A stretch of DNA of 64,000 nt from Phialophora verrucosa (lineage: Eukaryota; Ascomycota; Eurotiomycetes; Chaetothyriales; Herpotrichiellaceae): positions 2,232,001 through 2,296,000 of the forward strand of contig MSED01000006.1 in NCBI GenBank assembly GCA_002099365.1, read 5' to 3'. Positions 44,453 to 56,341 of this stretch are shown in pieces. The notes beneath the pieces are model-generated. The model worked only from the letters and a program-made list of their open reading frames with translations. It searched no databases and was not told the DNA's origin. The translations under genes and the position numbers were made by a program. How positions within the stretch are numbered: position 1 is the first letter of the stretch; the number at the start of each line of letters is the position of its first letter.

Positions 44453-46465
44453 ATGCGGTGGCCGAGTTCTTCTTCCACGCCAAAAGACAGGCTGAACTGG
44501 TACACCTTGAGGGTGATTGCGTTTGTCGGGCTTGGGTCCTTTAATTTTGGGTATCCGGCGGCGGTTATAGGAACACTGCTAGGTGAGGGGCGAGATTCCA
44601 AGAGATTTGGCATCGACGTTATTGATCGTTGCGAATTTGACAGGTCAACCTTCATTCTGTACTGTCTCTCTTCATGCCGCACCTCGCCCCCTCCTGATTT
44701 TTTGCTTTAGTGGACTACTTTGAGCTGGAAACGCGATCCAATGGGACAGACCTGATATCCACCATGAATGGCATTTTCCAGACCGGAGGCTTCATTGGAA
44801 CATTGCTACTGCCTTGGGTGGCCGACAAATGGGGAAGGCGTTGGGCGCTCGCCATTGTAAGTCTTGCTAAAGAAGTGGAAAGCGTCCTCGGTGTCGTATT
44901 CCTTAGTCACTCACCCTGATTCTCGCAGCCTGCCATTCTTGTCTTCATCTCTGGCGCCGTCATGGCCGGCAGCACAAACGTCGGCGAATTTATTGTCTTT
45001 CGGTTCTTCAGCGGCGCGGGGTCATGGATGTCTGTTGCTGCGGCACCGGTAGGCGCTCTCCAACCAATACCCTCGTCTCGGCCATCTCATTCGTAAATAG
45101 CTTATGATGAGCGAACTCGTCGCCGTCAGTCTTCGGGGCAGCCTCGTCGAAGTTCACGGGATTCTTTTTCAAAGTGGGTATATGCTGTCGGGCTGGATCG
45201 GCTTCGGCACCTTTTTCTGGCATAATAACGGCAACAACTGGCGACTCCCCGTGGCCGTCCAGTGCATTGCACCATTGTTGTTGCTCTGTGGGCTGCCTTT
45301 TTGCCCGGAGAGTCCACGGTAACCCAGCAGTCTCCCTTCTCTCTACAAAGCTGTTCTCACACCCCCTATACAGATGGCTGGTCATGCAGAACCGAGACGA
45401 AGAGGCCAAAGACATTCTCGAAAAGATCCATTCAGACTCCAACGACGGAGCTGACAGGGCCCACGCCGAGCTTTACCAGATCCAGAGGCAGGTCGCCATT
45501 GACCGCGAGCTCAAGTGCACCTGGAGGCAACTGTTTCGCAAGCCTTCGTACCGAAAGCGAGCTTTCCTCGGCATGGGCACGACATTTATCACCCAATTTG
45601 CCGGAGTTTTGGTCATCAACAGTACGTTGACCACGGCTGTCTCTTTCTAAGGGTGTTCGTTCTTGCTGATCGACGGGACAGATTATGGGCCGGTCATCTA
45701 CCGACTGCTGGGCTATGGCCCCGAAAAACAGCTTCTCTTCCCCGTCATCTGGTTGACCGTGGGATTCTGTCTTTTCCTCGTTGCACCGGCCTTCGTTGAC
45801 CGGATGCCACGAAACATCCTTCTGGGTGGAGGGATCATCGGCTGCTCGCTGATGCTGGTCATTATCTCAGCTCTCATCGCAAATTTCGTGCCTTCTACCA
45901 ACTCGGCCGCCCTGAAGGCCACCGTTGCGTTTTTCTATCTTTACCAACCGTTCTACGTCATTGGGCTGGACGGGACTCAGTTTACCTTTCTCGGAGAGAT
46001 CTTTCCCACCCACCTGCGCGCAAAAGGCGTGTGCTTGGGGTCCGCCATGATCGCGTTGATGAACATAGTCTGGCTTCAGTCGGCGCCGACGGGATTAGCG
46101 TAAGTCTAAATTGCCCTCCTACCAGCACGTGCGTCCATGCCTTCCCCCGTCTTAGCTGACTGCTTGATGACAGGAACATTGGTTGGAAATACTTTCTCGT
46201 TTTCATCATCGGGGGATTTCTGGGCGGCATCGTGATTCTCAAATATTGGCCGGACACGCGCCGAATTCCCTTGGAGGAGATCGCCGCCCTGTTCGGGGAC
46301 GACGACGAGGTCGCCGTCTACCAGTACGAGCTCGAGATCGAGCCGGAGACGCACGCCATTCGGGACCACCATCTAGAGAGCAAAGTCCTGCAGCAACGCG
46401 TCGAGGTCGGCGGAGAGCAGACGCCGACACAGGAGATGCAGGTCGACGCTCGGACAGAGGCATGA
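44453..46465 (+). CDS. MFS transporter, sugar porter family
   Basis: Proton-coupled or facilitative hexose-type carrier of the plasma membrane. Eight exons are inferred: 44453-44582, 44644-44658, 44711-44856, 44929-45048, 45101-45318, 45374-45621, 45682-46099 and 46174-46465, giving 528 residues. ATG 44453 was chosen because the longer reading starts with GTG. Family marks are FNFGYPAAVIGT, ADKWGRRWALAI (loop 2-3), VAVSLRGSLVEVHG, CPESPRWLVMQNRDEEAKDI (PESPRW), DGTQFTFLGEIFPTHLRAKG and WPDTRRIPLEEIAALFGDDD (C-terminal PET-like signature). Exon 2 is 15 nt. The lactose permease/hexose transporter subgroup is likely; substrate unknown. Intact. Confidence 0.88.
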
Positions 46466-46875
46466 TCAGCTGAGCTCCCTCTGGATCAGTAGGATAGCCC
46501 AAGTAGAGACGGACCTCATCACACACAATAGCTGAAGGTATGAAGGCTGCTGTGACTACATAGCTAGGCGCCAGCCATAGAAATGGAAATACAAAAGATT
46601 TGTACAGAATTGAACAACAGGATGACTATTTACAACAGTTGCATAAATAGTATTGTAATCGGCTTTCTTTATCACCAACATGGTCAGTGTGTCACGGTTC
46701 GAGCCTGCAAGTCTGGATCTCCATCTAACCATGAGCCTGGTACCCAGTCCCAAACATCCGAAGCCTTCCTTGCCTTTTACCTCGCCGTTTCCTCACCAGC
46801 ACTATTAACAAGTGTCTTCAGCCTTTTTGTGTGTCTCGGACCGAGGCCGATCTGCTGACTCTGCTGACAGGCCGA
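46466..46875. other. Convergent spacer between the two MFS genes
   Basis: Both 3' ends point into this interval. A GGTTCGAGCC word near 46,697 resembles a tRNA T-arm but no cloverleaf can be drawn around it. Nothing else seen. Confidence 0.5.
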
Positions 46876-48958
46876 TCAAACCTTATGCTCGTCCTCACGC
46901 TCAACCATGACTTCGCTGGCACATTTCTCCGAGTCGTCACCTGCCTTGGGGTCCGCCTTTGAGGACATCTCGTTGTCGAGGTCGACTTCATTCAGGTGAG
47001 TTGCTGCGCGGCCGCCAAAAACCTCGTCAATTTCCTCGAGAGGCACATTCGCCGTCTGTTATTCAGTCAGTCGGCTGCGACCGAATATAGGGACATCAGG
47101 CAAAGATATGGATTTGACCTACCTCGGGAAGATACAGGTACAAAAGCCCAATTTGCACCGTGCTGATCGCCACGAAAATCGTGTAGTATCTCCCTGCGGC
47201 AATTAACACATGGACGAAAGGGCGGGAATCAGGATTTAGGACTTCAGCCAAAACATACATCCGATGCTGTCGAACGCCGTAGGGGCTAATTCGGTCCACA
47301 ACGTGCTGGTGACGTAGTACATGGCGATGGCGATGCTGCTGCCGGTGGCGCGGAGATGCAGCGGGAAGACCTCGGCGGCGACGACAAACGATTGAGGGTC
47401 GATGCCAATCCCGTAGCTGGGGAACCCATTAGTGTGCTGTCAGCAGAGACAGAGCTACAACACGTACAATAAGATAAAGAGGAAGTCGAAGAAGACAGCG
47501 GCCTTGGCGTAGCCCTTGTTTCCTGTCTTCGAGAACTCGGCGTACGTGGCCGTGAAAAGGATGACACAGAAGGTGCAGCCGGTGTTCCCGATCACTATTG
47601 CCCAAGTCAGGAAGGATGCTGGAGCCGGACTGTTGGGCCAAGTTCAACTTACGCAAAAGGCGTCTCCGGCCGACCCTATCGGAGATGATGGCGCCGACGT
47701 AGTTCGTGATCATGGCCAACGTTGACCAGACTGCTGCAAGCAGAAGCGCGATCGTTGCCGATAGGCCAAGGGACGTGTAGATGAGCACGGCATAGTCTAG
47801 ACATCGAAAGACATCAATCAGCGTGAACCCATCATTCACTGTGGTCGTCATGACTCACTGTTGATGACAAGTACGCCCGTGTTGACCGCCCCGGCGACCA
47901 CGAGGGTAGCCACAGCCAAGCGTCGGAGGTAGGTGCGGTTCGTCAGGAGCACGGCAGATGCAGAACGGCCTGCCAGGGCTTCTTCTTCGGCGGCCACCTG
48001 TTTCCGGATTTCCTGCTGCTCGCGGCGGGCGAAGTCATTCGTGGAACCGCCGTGAAGGCGTGTCAGGACAATCAATGCCTCCTCGTGGCGGCCCTGGCTG
48101 GTCAGCCAGCGCGGGCTTTCCGGCATAAAGAACGTGGCTGTCAGAAAGGCACCGGCAATCAGGATCGGGATGCTGAGAGGGAAGCGGAAGCCGAACGTGC
48201 TTGTCGCGGACGAAAACGAGGCGCCAAAGCCCACCTGGACAATCACCCGTGTTAGACCTTGGACGTGGCACGGATGGGCGAAAGGGAGAGCCTACCCAGG
48301 CAGCCAGCATGTAGCCATTGTTCAACGCAGCGCCGTGCATGCCTGCCATGATGCCGCGCGACAGGGGAGGAGCAACTTCAGCGAAGTAGATGGGCCCAAT
48401 CACCAGGCTCATGCCGGTGCCGACGCCCGTCACCGACCGACCGACCAGGAACATGGCTTGGTTGACGGTTCCCACACAAATGGCCGCGCCCACAATGTGC
48501 CAGCACGCCGAGAACTGAAAAGCACGAATGCGGCCCAGCCAGTTCATGATCAAGCCGGCGGCCAAGGTGCCGAAGAAGGCGAAGCCAAAGAAGACCCCAT
48601 TTGCTGGACGAGATCAGTCACGAAGCTCGCAAAGGAAACCCCCCACGTACCGGCGCCCTCGATGGTGGAGGTATGGCTGTATCCAGGCAGTGTTGGGTCA
48701 GACACTAGGTTGAGCTGTCGGAGCCAAGTCAGTCGCTCGATCCTTGTTGCCGCTGAGCACATCTACCTCTTTGTACCACGACGGCTGCCCGAGCGTGCTG
48801 CCGATGATTCCTTGAGCATAACCAAGCAGCAGCGAGCTGATCATGGAGCCGCTGACGACCTGTTAGACGGTGTTAGCGATTGCCACATCGGTGCGCCCTT
48901 GAAGGCTTACCAGAATATTGTAGGATGTGACATGGTGCTCCTGGTGGGCGGAAGCCAT
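46876..48958 (-). CDS. MFS transporter, sugar porter family (second carrier)
   Basis: Ten exons read cleanly from ATG 48958 (MASAHQEHHVTSYNIL) to the stop at 46876, giving 522 residues. Marks: SSLLLGYAQGIIGSTLGQPS, NWLGRIRAFQFSACW, VGRSVTGVGTGMSLVIGPIY, EVAPPLSRGIMAGMHG, MPESPRWLTSQGRHEEALIV (PESPRW), SDRVGRRRLL, AAEVFPLHLRATGSSIAIA and YLPETANVPLEEIDEVFGG. The last has a PET core. It is convergent with the first carrier and differs from it in most residues, so the pair is not a recent tandem copy. Three CreA-type sites lie about 120-150 bases upstream, suggesting carbon catabolite control. Substrate unknown. Confidence 0.87.
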
Positions 48959-49578
48959 GGCGAGGGATCTGCAAAGACGGTATGCGCGATATCAACGAGA
49001 CACTTCTTAGCTCTTCGTTGAGGACGGGTCAAAGTGTCAAGATCAAGGCCTTCCAGAGCGCATACACTGCGGTGAAATCCGGGGTGAGATCCGGGGTGAG
49101 GACTGGGGAATGCATGTTAAATAGTGCCAGCGTCGCTTCTCTCCATGACTCCGTCCGTGCCCCGGGGTGTCCTGGCCAAGGGAGAGGGAGGAAAAGGCTG
49201 GACGTAATAGGCAATCGTATTGGCCCGCCCCCCGAGGGACAGTATTCAATAAGCTGTCGTCCGGATGTGGACGTGGATACTGCATATTTGCCGCTGTGGG
49301 GCGGCGGCATGGTCCATCTGCCCGAACGGGAAGCAACCGACTCTGCCAGAACTGTCGGCGTCGTAGCTCGGAACCAGCGACCATCTCATGTTCCTCTCTT
49401 TCGGCTGAATAGGCCATGAAGTGGCCGAACCGTGGGTCCGAGGGGATAGAGCATGCTAGCCCAGGCTCCTGTTGATATGTCTTGGTTACTTTTTCTGACT
49501 GGCTATATCTGCGAGACAGCATGCCGGTCGTGGACTCCTGAGCACTCAACAACCCATCGCTCTGGATAGTTTGCCGCC
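48959..49578. promoter_or_regulatory. Divergent promoter region, second MFS carrier and monooxygenase pseudogene
   Basis: 620 bases with no supported gene. It holds the direct repeat with CreA-type words at 49077-49108 and further G-rich words (near 49,300). The monooxygenase side no longer drives a working gene. Confidence 0.45.
49077..49108. promoter_or_regulatory. Tandem 12-bp repeat with three CreA-type (SYGGRG) sites
   Basis: ATCCGGGGTGAG occurs twice in tandem (49077-49088, 49089-49100), each holding CCGGGG, followed by CTGGGG at 49103-49108. All three fit the CreA consensus SYGGRG. They lie 119-150 bases upstream of the minus-strand MFS start, a usual distance for glucose repression of fungal sugar carriers. 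Binding is inferred. Confidence 0.45.
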
Positions 49579-51481
49579 ATGGCTCCTGCTTTCATCTATT
49601 AAACCGCTGCGACGAACGCCCCCAACACAATCCCTAGCGAGGACCTAGGAGAATGCGCCGATAAAGTCTGTGGCTTGCCCGAGAGAATGCGCGTGGTTAC
49701 ACGATCAGAGAGGAACCGTTTGGCACCCTTCGCCCTTTGCGCGTCATCCACATCGGTGCGGGTGCTTCTGGCATTACATTCTCCAAGTTTGCCTAGGATT
49801 AGCTGAAGAACGTCGAGGTGCAACTTTATGAGAAGAAGGCGGATATTGGGGGCACCTGGTTGGAGAACCGGTGAGGCTCTTACCTTTCCTGGCCAGTCTA
49901 GCCGTGTTGACCTGCCTACGACTCCAGCTATCCCGGCTGCGCCTGCGACATTGCCCAGCGTGCTATCAGTTCACCTGGGAGAAGAACCCGAACTGGTCTA
50001 AATACTACTCGAGATCGCCCGAGATATAGCGGTATTTCCGCGACATCGTCGATAAACACAACATTATGAGATATATCAAGCTCAACCACGCCGTGGTGAG
50101 AGCGACCTGGAACAGCGACGAAGGGCTGTGGCATGTAAGGGTGCGGACACCCGAGCGGACAGAAATCGAGAACACGTGCAATATCCTGATTAATGGCGGA
50201 GGAATCTTGACGTATGTTTCTCTCCACAGCACTGTTTACGGTCTGATCCAGTTTCGTTTCTGATCCGGTCGATTTCATTAGTGACTGGAAGTGGCCAGAC
50301 GTGGAAGGCTTCCACCCCTCCAGAGGCATCCTCCAACACAGCGCAGATTATGACGAATCCCTCGATCTCACCGGAAAACGGGTCGCGGTCATCGGCATTG
50401 GCAGCAGTGGGATCCAGTGTATCTCGGCCATCACGCCCGCCGTCAAAGAGCTTTATACGTTGGTGTGCTCACCAACCTGGGTCACTGTATGATTTGCCCG
50501 ACGATTCGCTGGGGAAAATGGCACAAACTTTGAGTGTAAGTAAATCTTGACGTGCCTTGTTCCAACACACCACTTACCGGACTGACCATTGTGTTAGACT
50601 CAGAAGAACAAAAGCGACGTTTTCGAGATGATCCTAAATCGTTCCTCGAGTACTCCAAGATGATCGAGTCAGAGCTCAACCAGAGGTTCAAATTTTCCCT
50701 GAAGGGAACATCCGAGGTCCAGGAGGCCAAAACAGTAACTCCGTAGCACATGAGGTCGATTTCATCATCTGCGCAACTGGGTGAGTCATTTTCCTGGTCG
50801 TGGAGAGAGAAGCGCAGCGGGAGTTCACCATTCTGCCACCAATTCCAGACGAGCAATGAAATGACTTGATGATTTTGGTTTCAATGCCCACTGGATCCCT
50901 CGATTTACCATCCATACAACTGGTACCAGCATAAAGGAAATGTGGTCCAAGAAGGTCACTTCGTACATCTCAATAGGGGTTCCCAGCAGTGAGTGAAGCC
51001 TCGTCTCGCTGCTGATGTTTGCATTATACTGACCGGCTATAGTCCCCAACTACTTTATGGTGGGAGGCCCTTATGGGCCCCTCAGCCACGGCTCGTTCCT
51101 CCCCATCCTGGAAACGCTGGCCAACCACATCATTCTGGTGGTCCAGAAAATGCAAAAAGACCGGATCAAGAGCTTGACACCCAAGACCGAGGTGGCCGAA
51201 TCGTTTGCAGAACACGCAGCACTTTTCCTCAGCAGGGCCGTGTGGACGGACCGTTGACGATGTTCCCCGAGGCGCGCCTCGTCTTCTTAAAGCTCTTCGA
51301 AACGCCTCGGTTCGAAGACTACAGGATCGAGTACTGCAACTCGTTGAACATGTTTGAGCTCTTGGGAAGTGGGCTCGCTGTGAGAGAGTCAGATGGCCGA
51401 GACCTGTCCTATTACCTGGGCCTTTTGGAAGCAGGGGTCGTGCAAGAGAAACTAGAGGACGCCGTGCTCGATCAGATATGA
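49579..51481 (+). pseudogene. Baeyer-Villiger/flavin-containing monooxygenase, pseudogene
   Basis: Homologues use FAD and NADPH to insert oxygen into ketones. Pieces in order are ENARGYTIREEPFGTLRPLR, VIHIGAGASGITFSKFA (FAD GxGxxG), LYEKKADIGGTWLENR, YPGCACDI, NWSKYYSRSPEI, RYFRDIVDKHNIMRYIKLNH, the second Rossmann motif GKRVAVIGIGSSGIQCISAI, FLEYSKMIESELNQRF, EVDFIICATG, PNYFMVGGPYGPLSHGSFLP and ETPRFEDYRIEYC. Lesions: stops TAA 49600, TAG 49794, TAG 49800, TAG 50029 (Trp expected) and TGA 50490; frame changes near 49,650, 49,960 and 50,735; and an apparent internal deletion before EVDFIICATG. No functional enzyme is possible. Confidence 0.85.
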
Positions 51482-52152
51482 GGAGGGGAAGAAAGCAGGG
51501 TCCGATACAAAAGCTCGAGAGGGGCAGGACTTGTACACAGTGATGATAAATCTGGTGGATATATGACACAACGGAAGACCGTCGACGCGTTTTAGGGCCT
51601 CAGCCTGTCCTCTCCAGGGCCTGAAATAGGCCTCCTTGGGCTAACTGACCTTGGTCTCAGAGGCCCAGATCCAGTAGTAAAGTAAAGAATGTCAGGCTGT
51701 GTGAGTTGGTTGGCTGCTTACAAAAGACCCACAGCATTAACGGCTTGCTGCTATCCAAAACGGGCAATCAATTTCAGCCGAGGGCCCGTGTTTGAAATTT
51801 CCTTTCTCCACTGTCAGTGCTCGAGCCTCAGGGTGCAGGGACGGCGGAACTCCCCCGGCGGTGCATCCCCGAAGGAACCCGGGCACGGGTATCAACCTCG
51901 CTTCGGTTCGTTTGATAATTGCGAGTCCTCTCAACCATGTTGGCTTGCAACATCAAACATCTCCATACTCCCCAATCTTTGCTACGCCTCACTCCAAGTC
52001 CCTACGCCCTTGTAATGTCTTTTTGGCGCTAGTGCGCAAGCCGACTGGTGGACGTGGCCGACAGCAGATGAGATCGCCCGCGGCGCGGCTTACCACCTGT
52101 TGCCTTGCCTGGCTCTCATGCTCCTTTTCTGGTTTCCCAACAGCCGTGCAGG
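51482..52152. other. Intergenic, promoter side of the second Zn2Cys6 gene
   Basis: No coding signal. Its right part is the upstream region and leader of the regulator that starts at 52153. Confidence 0.45.
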
Positions 52153-55058
52153 ATGGATGACTCGGGGGCAGAACTAGCTGGCTCCATCGCCGGAGGCTAT
52201 GTCGAACAGGCCACGCCCGCGGCGGCAAAGAAGAAACGCGCGGCGAGAGCATGCCACAATTGCCACGTGCGGAAGATCCGGTGCGATGCCGTGCTGCAGC
52301 CTGAGGGCCGCCGGTGCTCCTCCTGCATTTCCCTGGGTGCCACGTGTGAAATGACGGCGGGAAGGCAAGGAAGGTCTGAAAAACCCCAATTCCATCACGC
52401 GTCCCCCTGTCAGACTCGTTTGTGGTGACTGACGAGAATCCTCCGCTTCAGTAAGTACAGAAAAAGAAACACAGCGCGAGCTTCGTCCTCCACAGCAGGA
52501 AGCCGGGCGGACCGTGGCAGCCTCTTCGTCCCCTGGGAGGCGACCCCTAAAGGACGGAGGGAGGCGAGGAGCAGCTCTCAACTACGGCCACCTCCAAGAC
52601 TTGTCAATCTCAGCGATGAGTATCATGCTCCTGGCAACCCATCTCGCCTCCAAGGCCAACCACTCTCTGCCCCAACGTCCTCCTCCACCGGCCACGCCAG
52701 ATCCGATGCAAACCCCCGTTCAGAGCCGGTGCCGGAACCCTTCACCTACCTCTCGCGAGGAAACCAGTGCAGCTCGGCTCATCTCAGTCCCCATTCCAAG
52801 CCCATCCTCTGGCGGCGAGCGTAGAACCGGCGCAAAGGCCAACCTGCCAGGCCAGCTCAGACACGGTCGCCACGACGGCCAACGTGCAGTCCGCCGACGA
52901 TGTGTGGAGTCGTCCGCTGGCACAGATCGAACGAGACGGCGGTGAGCGAGACGGTGGAGAGCTGGATGCAGTTCCTGGCTCCTCGGCTCGTAGTCACACG
53001 ACCGGCAACGTCGAACTCGACCCTCAGACGGAAAACCGCATCGTCTACACGGGGGAGACCTTTAACCATGCAGTCTTCCCATATCTGACCGGCCACCGCC
53101 CTTTCCCCTCCTCTGGTAACCGGCTGCGCGCAGAGGCCAAGTCGGAATCAAGAGCGCGGCCAACCGTCACGCAAGCCATACCGTCCCCCACGCCCCCGTC
53201 TGCAGACTGGCGACCAAGGAGCTGGGCAGCCCGGAAGCGGGCAACCGACCCAACGTGATGAGCCATCTGGCGCCGGAGGACACGATCTACCTCTGTCGGG
53301 TCAAGAACGTGCTGACCTTTCCTCCGCCCGCGGTCGCCGACCAGTTCATGCAGGTGTTCGTCACGTACTTCCTCCCCGCGTATCCGGTGATCGACATGAA
53401 CAAGCTGCAGGCGTGGTATGGCGACTTTGCCTCGGGCGTGGTACGGTCGGTCATGCTGTTCCATGCCATCTTCTACGCCGCGTCGCAATACGTGGATCAA
53501 TCTGTGCTCGAGCGGGCGGGCTTTGACAGTCGTGCCGAGGCCAAGGTGTATTTCTACAAGAGGGTGACGCTGCTGTACGGGATGGATTGCGAAAAGGACC
53601 CGTTGACCATCATCCAGTCGCTGCTCTTCATCAGCCCGTGGTGGTCCTACTTCAGCGAGGAGAAAGAGACCCGATATTGGATCACCTGTGTCTGCAACCT
53701 CGCCTATTCAATGGGCCTTCACAAGACCGTCTCGCCGTCGCTGAATGTGACGGTAGAGGAGCGATCGCTGTGGCGCCCGGTGTTCTGGGTTGTCTTTGTA
53801 AGTCTACCTGGCCGTATCCGGACAGACGAGTCGTGCTAACCTGTTCCTCAAGGCCCGGGAACACAACACCGCCATTGGCGTCGGCCGACCCTTCCTCATC
53901 GACGTAGCCGATGTCGATTTCGAGCCTCTGTCCGAAGCCGTCTTTTACGAACAAAGCCACGATCAAGCCATTACCGATGACTCTGTCCACGGGGTCGAGG
54001 TTAGTCGGCCGTCTTCGGTTCACATGTTCTTCTCGATGGAGCTGGCGCAGATAGCCATTATACGTATGTTGAGGGCGAACAAAATTTCGCTCGTGGAGAT
54101 TCTGACGCTGTCACAGTCGAGCGATTTATTCGCACGGCGAGCGCAAAGGTAGGGGAAAAGGCTGAGCGTCTCGCTCGACTCCTCTCCCTGCGCGACCAGC
54201 TGTACAACCGAAAGCCGAATCCGACGATCGAGACATGTTCCAGCAGGTATTCCACGGTGGGCATGGCCAAACCGGCGCCCAACGACCACATGTGGCTCAT
54301 GTTCCTGCAACTGAACCGGGAACGCATCATTACCCTCGGCCACCGCTACCTCCACAAGGTCCTGGTGGAGGTGGGCCCCAACGTCCCGGATGCGCCGACT
54401 GTGATCGAGAACCGCGAGGCCCTGGTGAGGTCGGCGTCGAGGATGATCCAGTTGTTCGACGAGCTCTCGTCACTTGGATTGTTGAAGTATTCGCAGGGTT
54501 TTATGTGCGTGATAATATCACCGTCCTCGCTGTCTTCCAGAGTAACCCCCTGAATTACCTCCCCTTAGTTGAATCATATCTTACTTTACTCACACGAATC
54601 AAGGCTTACAATTCGGTCTTAGGAACACCGCCATCTTCAACGCGCTCATCACATTTGGCGAAGAAATCGGAGACGCTCCGCGCGACAGCCGACGGTCCAA
54701 GGTGGCGGCGGACAAGGTGCACACGGGGCTCGTAATCCTAGAAGAGCTGCGCGACGACTGGGGCGTGGCGAGCTGGTGCCATTCGCTGTTCTCGTTCCTG
54801 TCGCAGCGCAACTTCGCCGTACTAAGAAAATCCCCCCGCGCGTTTCGCGTCGGCTCCTCGCCGCCGTCGCCGCCGTGGCCCAGCCGAGAAGACGGCCAGA
54901 CGATCCGCCCGCTAGACGGCGACGACCAGTGGCCCCTTGAGGACTCGATGTTCCAGGACATTCATCAGTGGTTCACCGAGGCGGCGTTCAAGGATCCCAG
55001 TCAGAATGACTTCTTCGACTTCCAGCCGTTGATGTTGAGCGACGAGCCTTTGCATTGA
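52153..55058 (+). CDS. Zn(II)2Cys6 transcription factor, cluster-type; middle frame unresolved
   Basis: The binuclear cluster lies at residues 34-65 (RACHNCHVRKIRCDAV; Cys 34, 37, 44, 55, 58, 65). From 53255 the regulatory domain is clear: NVLTFPPPAVADQFMQVFVT, YFLPAYPVIDMNKLQAWYGD, IIQSLLFISPWWSYFSEEKE, TRYWITCVCNLAYSMGLHKT. Introns near 53,800, 54,062-54,115 and 54,500-54,622 then lead to HMWLMFLQLNRERIITLGHR, VHTGLVILEELRDDWGVASW and a stop at 55058. Between about 52,440 and 53,250 three frames are used in turn (KYRKRNTARASSS; NRIVYTGETFNHA; SPEAGNRPNVMSHL). I could not place introns that link them, so there may be extra introns, errors or one or two frameshifts. It probably regulates the SDR/PKS genes to its right. 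Confidence 0.7.
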
Positions 55059-55735
55059 CTTGCCAGAAATCCATCGAAGCTCCAGCTCGACCTCTCCGAC
55101 CCGGTGGATTTATGTCCATAATAAATAACGAGACCCTTTACTCTTCACACACTTTCTTATTCTCCCAGATCCACCATATCTCGGTGCCCTTGCCATAGAC
55201 AGGTTTTCTATGTAATCCTTGCAAAGCATCAGACTCACAACGCTCGACCTCAACCCTACAGATCACCACTTTGAGTGCCCGACTACCAACACGAACCCAA
55301 CCTGTAGTTCAACCCTTAAAGAACGCCCAGACACTCACATTCGTACCGATGTCGACCTTCTTGTCCTGGGCATGCATGATGATGAAGCCTTGGAAGACGA
55401 TCGGTTCAGGTCTCGGGTTAGGGTGGATCTATGAGAGCCAAAGCAGGCCCACAGAGAGCGTTCTAGGACGATTATGCCATCACCGTTCTCGTCCACCTTG
55501 GACGAGTTACCGACCTGACTGACGATTCGTTGACTCTGATCTCGACTGAAGACATGGACGGTATGTAGTATCTAAATTGGCTGCCTCGCTACGGCGACGG
55601 CGTCTCCCAGACAACCCACGATGATAAGTCCGAGGCCCTATTGACTTGATCTGACATCTCATATCTTCATCTCCACCTCACCTCCTCCCCTGGCCCATCT
55701 CTACATGCCGCAAGGATGAGCAGTGTCAAACACTC
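55059..55735. other. Interval without supported genes
   Basis: 3' flank of the regulator, then scattered short ORFs (55219-55522) without family character. It may include unrecognisable upstream parts of the cyclase relic. Confidence 0.4.
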
Positions 55736-55918
55736 CCGTCACCGCTACCGGACTTTGACAGTCTCCTTCCCATCAAAGGGTTGCCGAAAGGATGTGCATG
55801 GGGAGTATTTGACAAGGACGGCGAGAAGGATACTCTAGGCACGTTGAACCTGTTGACTCCGTCGACGGTGCACAAAGCGGCATTGGAGATCCGAATCGGC
55901 GAGAGCGTCTCCTTGAAG
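55736..55918 (+). pseudogene. First-exon relic of a fungal cyclase-family gene
   Basis: One frame reads PLPDFDSLLPIKGLPKGCAW, GVFDKDGEKDTLGTLNLLTP and STVHKAALEIRIGESVSL. This is the N-terminal signature of the putative cyclase family (kynurenine-formamidase fold) common in fungal metabolite clusters. It ends at a perfect donor (AAGTAAGTAAG), as the first exon of the family does, but nothing resembling the metal-binding core follows within 400 bases. No ATG precedes it in frame nearby. Confidence 0.62.
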
Positions 55919-56341
55919 TAAGTAAGCGGCCCCTCCTGTCCTTGCCCACCGCAGGAAGGCGATGTGATTCAGCTCCGGCCACCCTGAGATACATCCAGGC
56001 TGGGATCTCCCGGTTTTGCTCCTTTATAGTTGTGTCGTATCACATCCTGCCTATGGAGGATCTAGCAAAGCTTGACACCGCAACGGACTGAACGTCCCAT
56101 AGGAACGCAACCAACTCCCAAGCTAACGCGTACAGATGAACCGGGTCTAGGTTTAGTATTTTCGCTAACGTGGAAGATCTAGCTGGTGTATGCTACCATA
56201 GTATGTACTTCCCCTCGAAACCTTTCCACCGAGGGATCTTCCCCAGCAGTGATAGCTGCGCCCCAAGCACAATCGCCAATCGTCAGATCTACATTTACTG
56301 TACCCTAAAAGTTCTAGGTGAAACATTAGGCGATCCATGTC
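55919..56341. other. Interval without supported genes
   Basis: Where the rest of the cyclase gene should lie, no matching sequence is found. The right end is the 3' flank of the first SDR gene (minus). Confidence 0.4.

Noticed and set aside
46690..46735. GGTTCGAGCC word suggesting a tRNA T-arm
   Set aside because: No acceptor stem, D-arm or anticodon arm can be paired around it.
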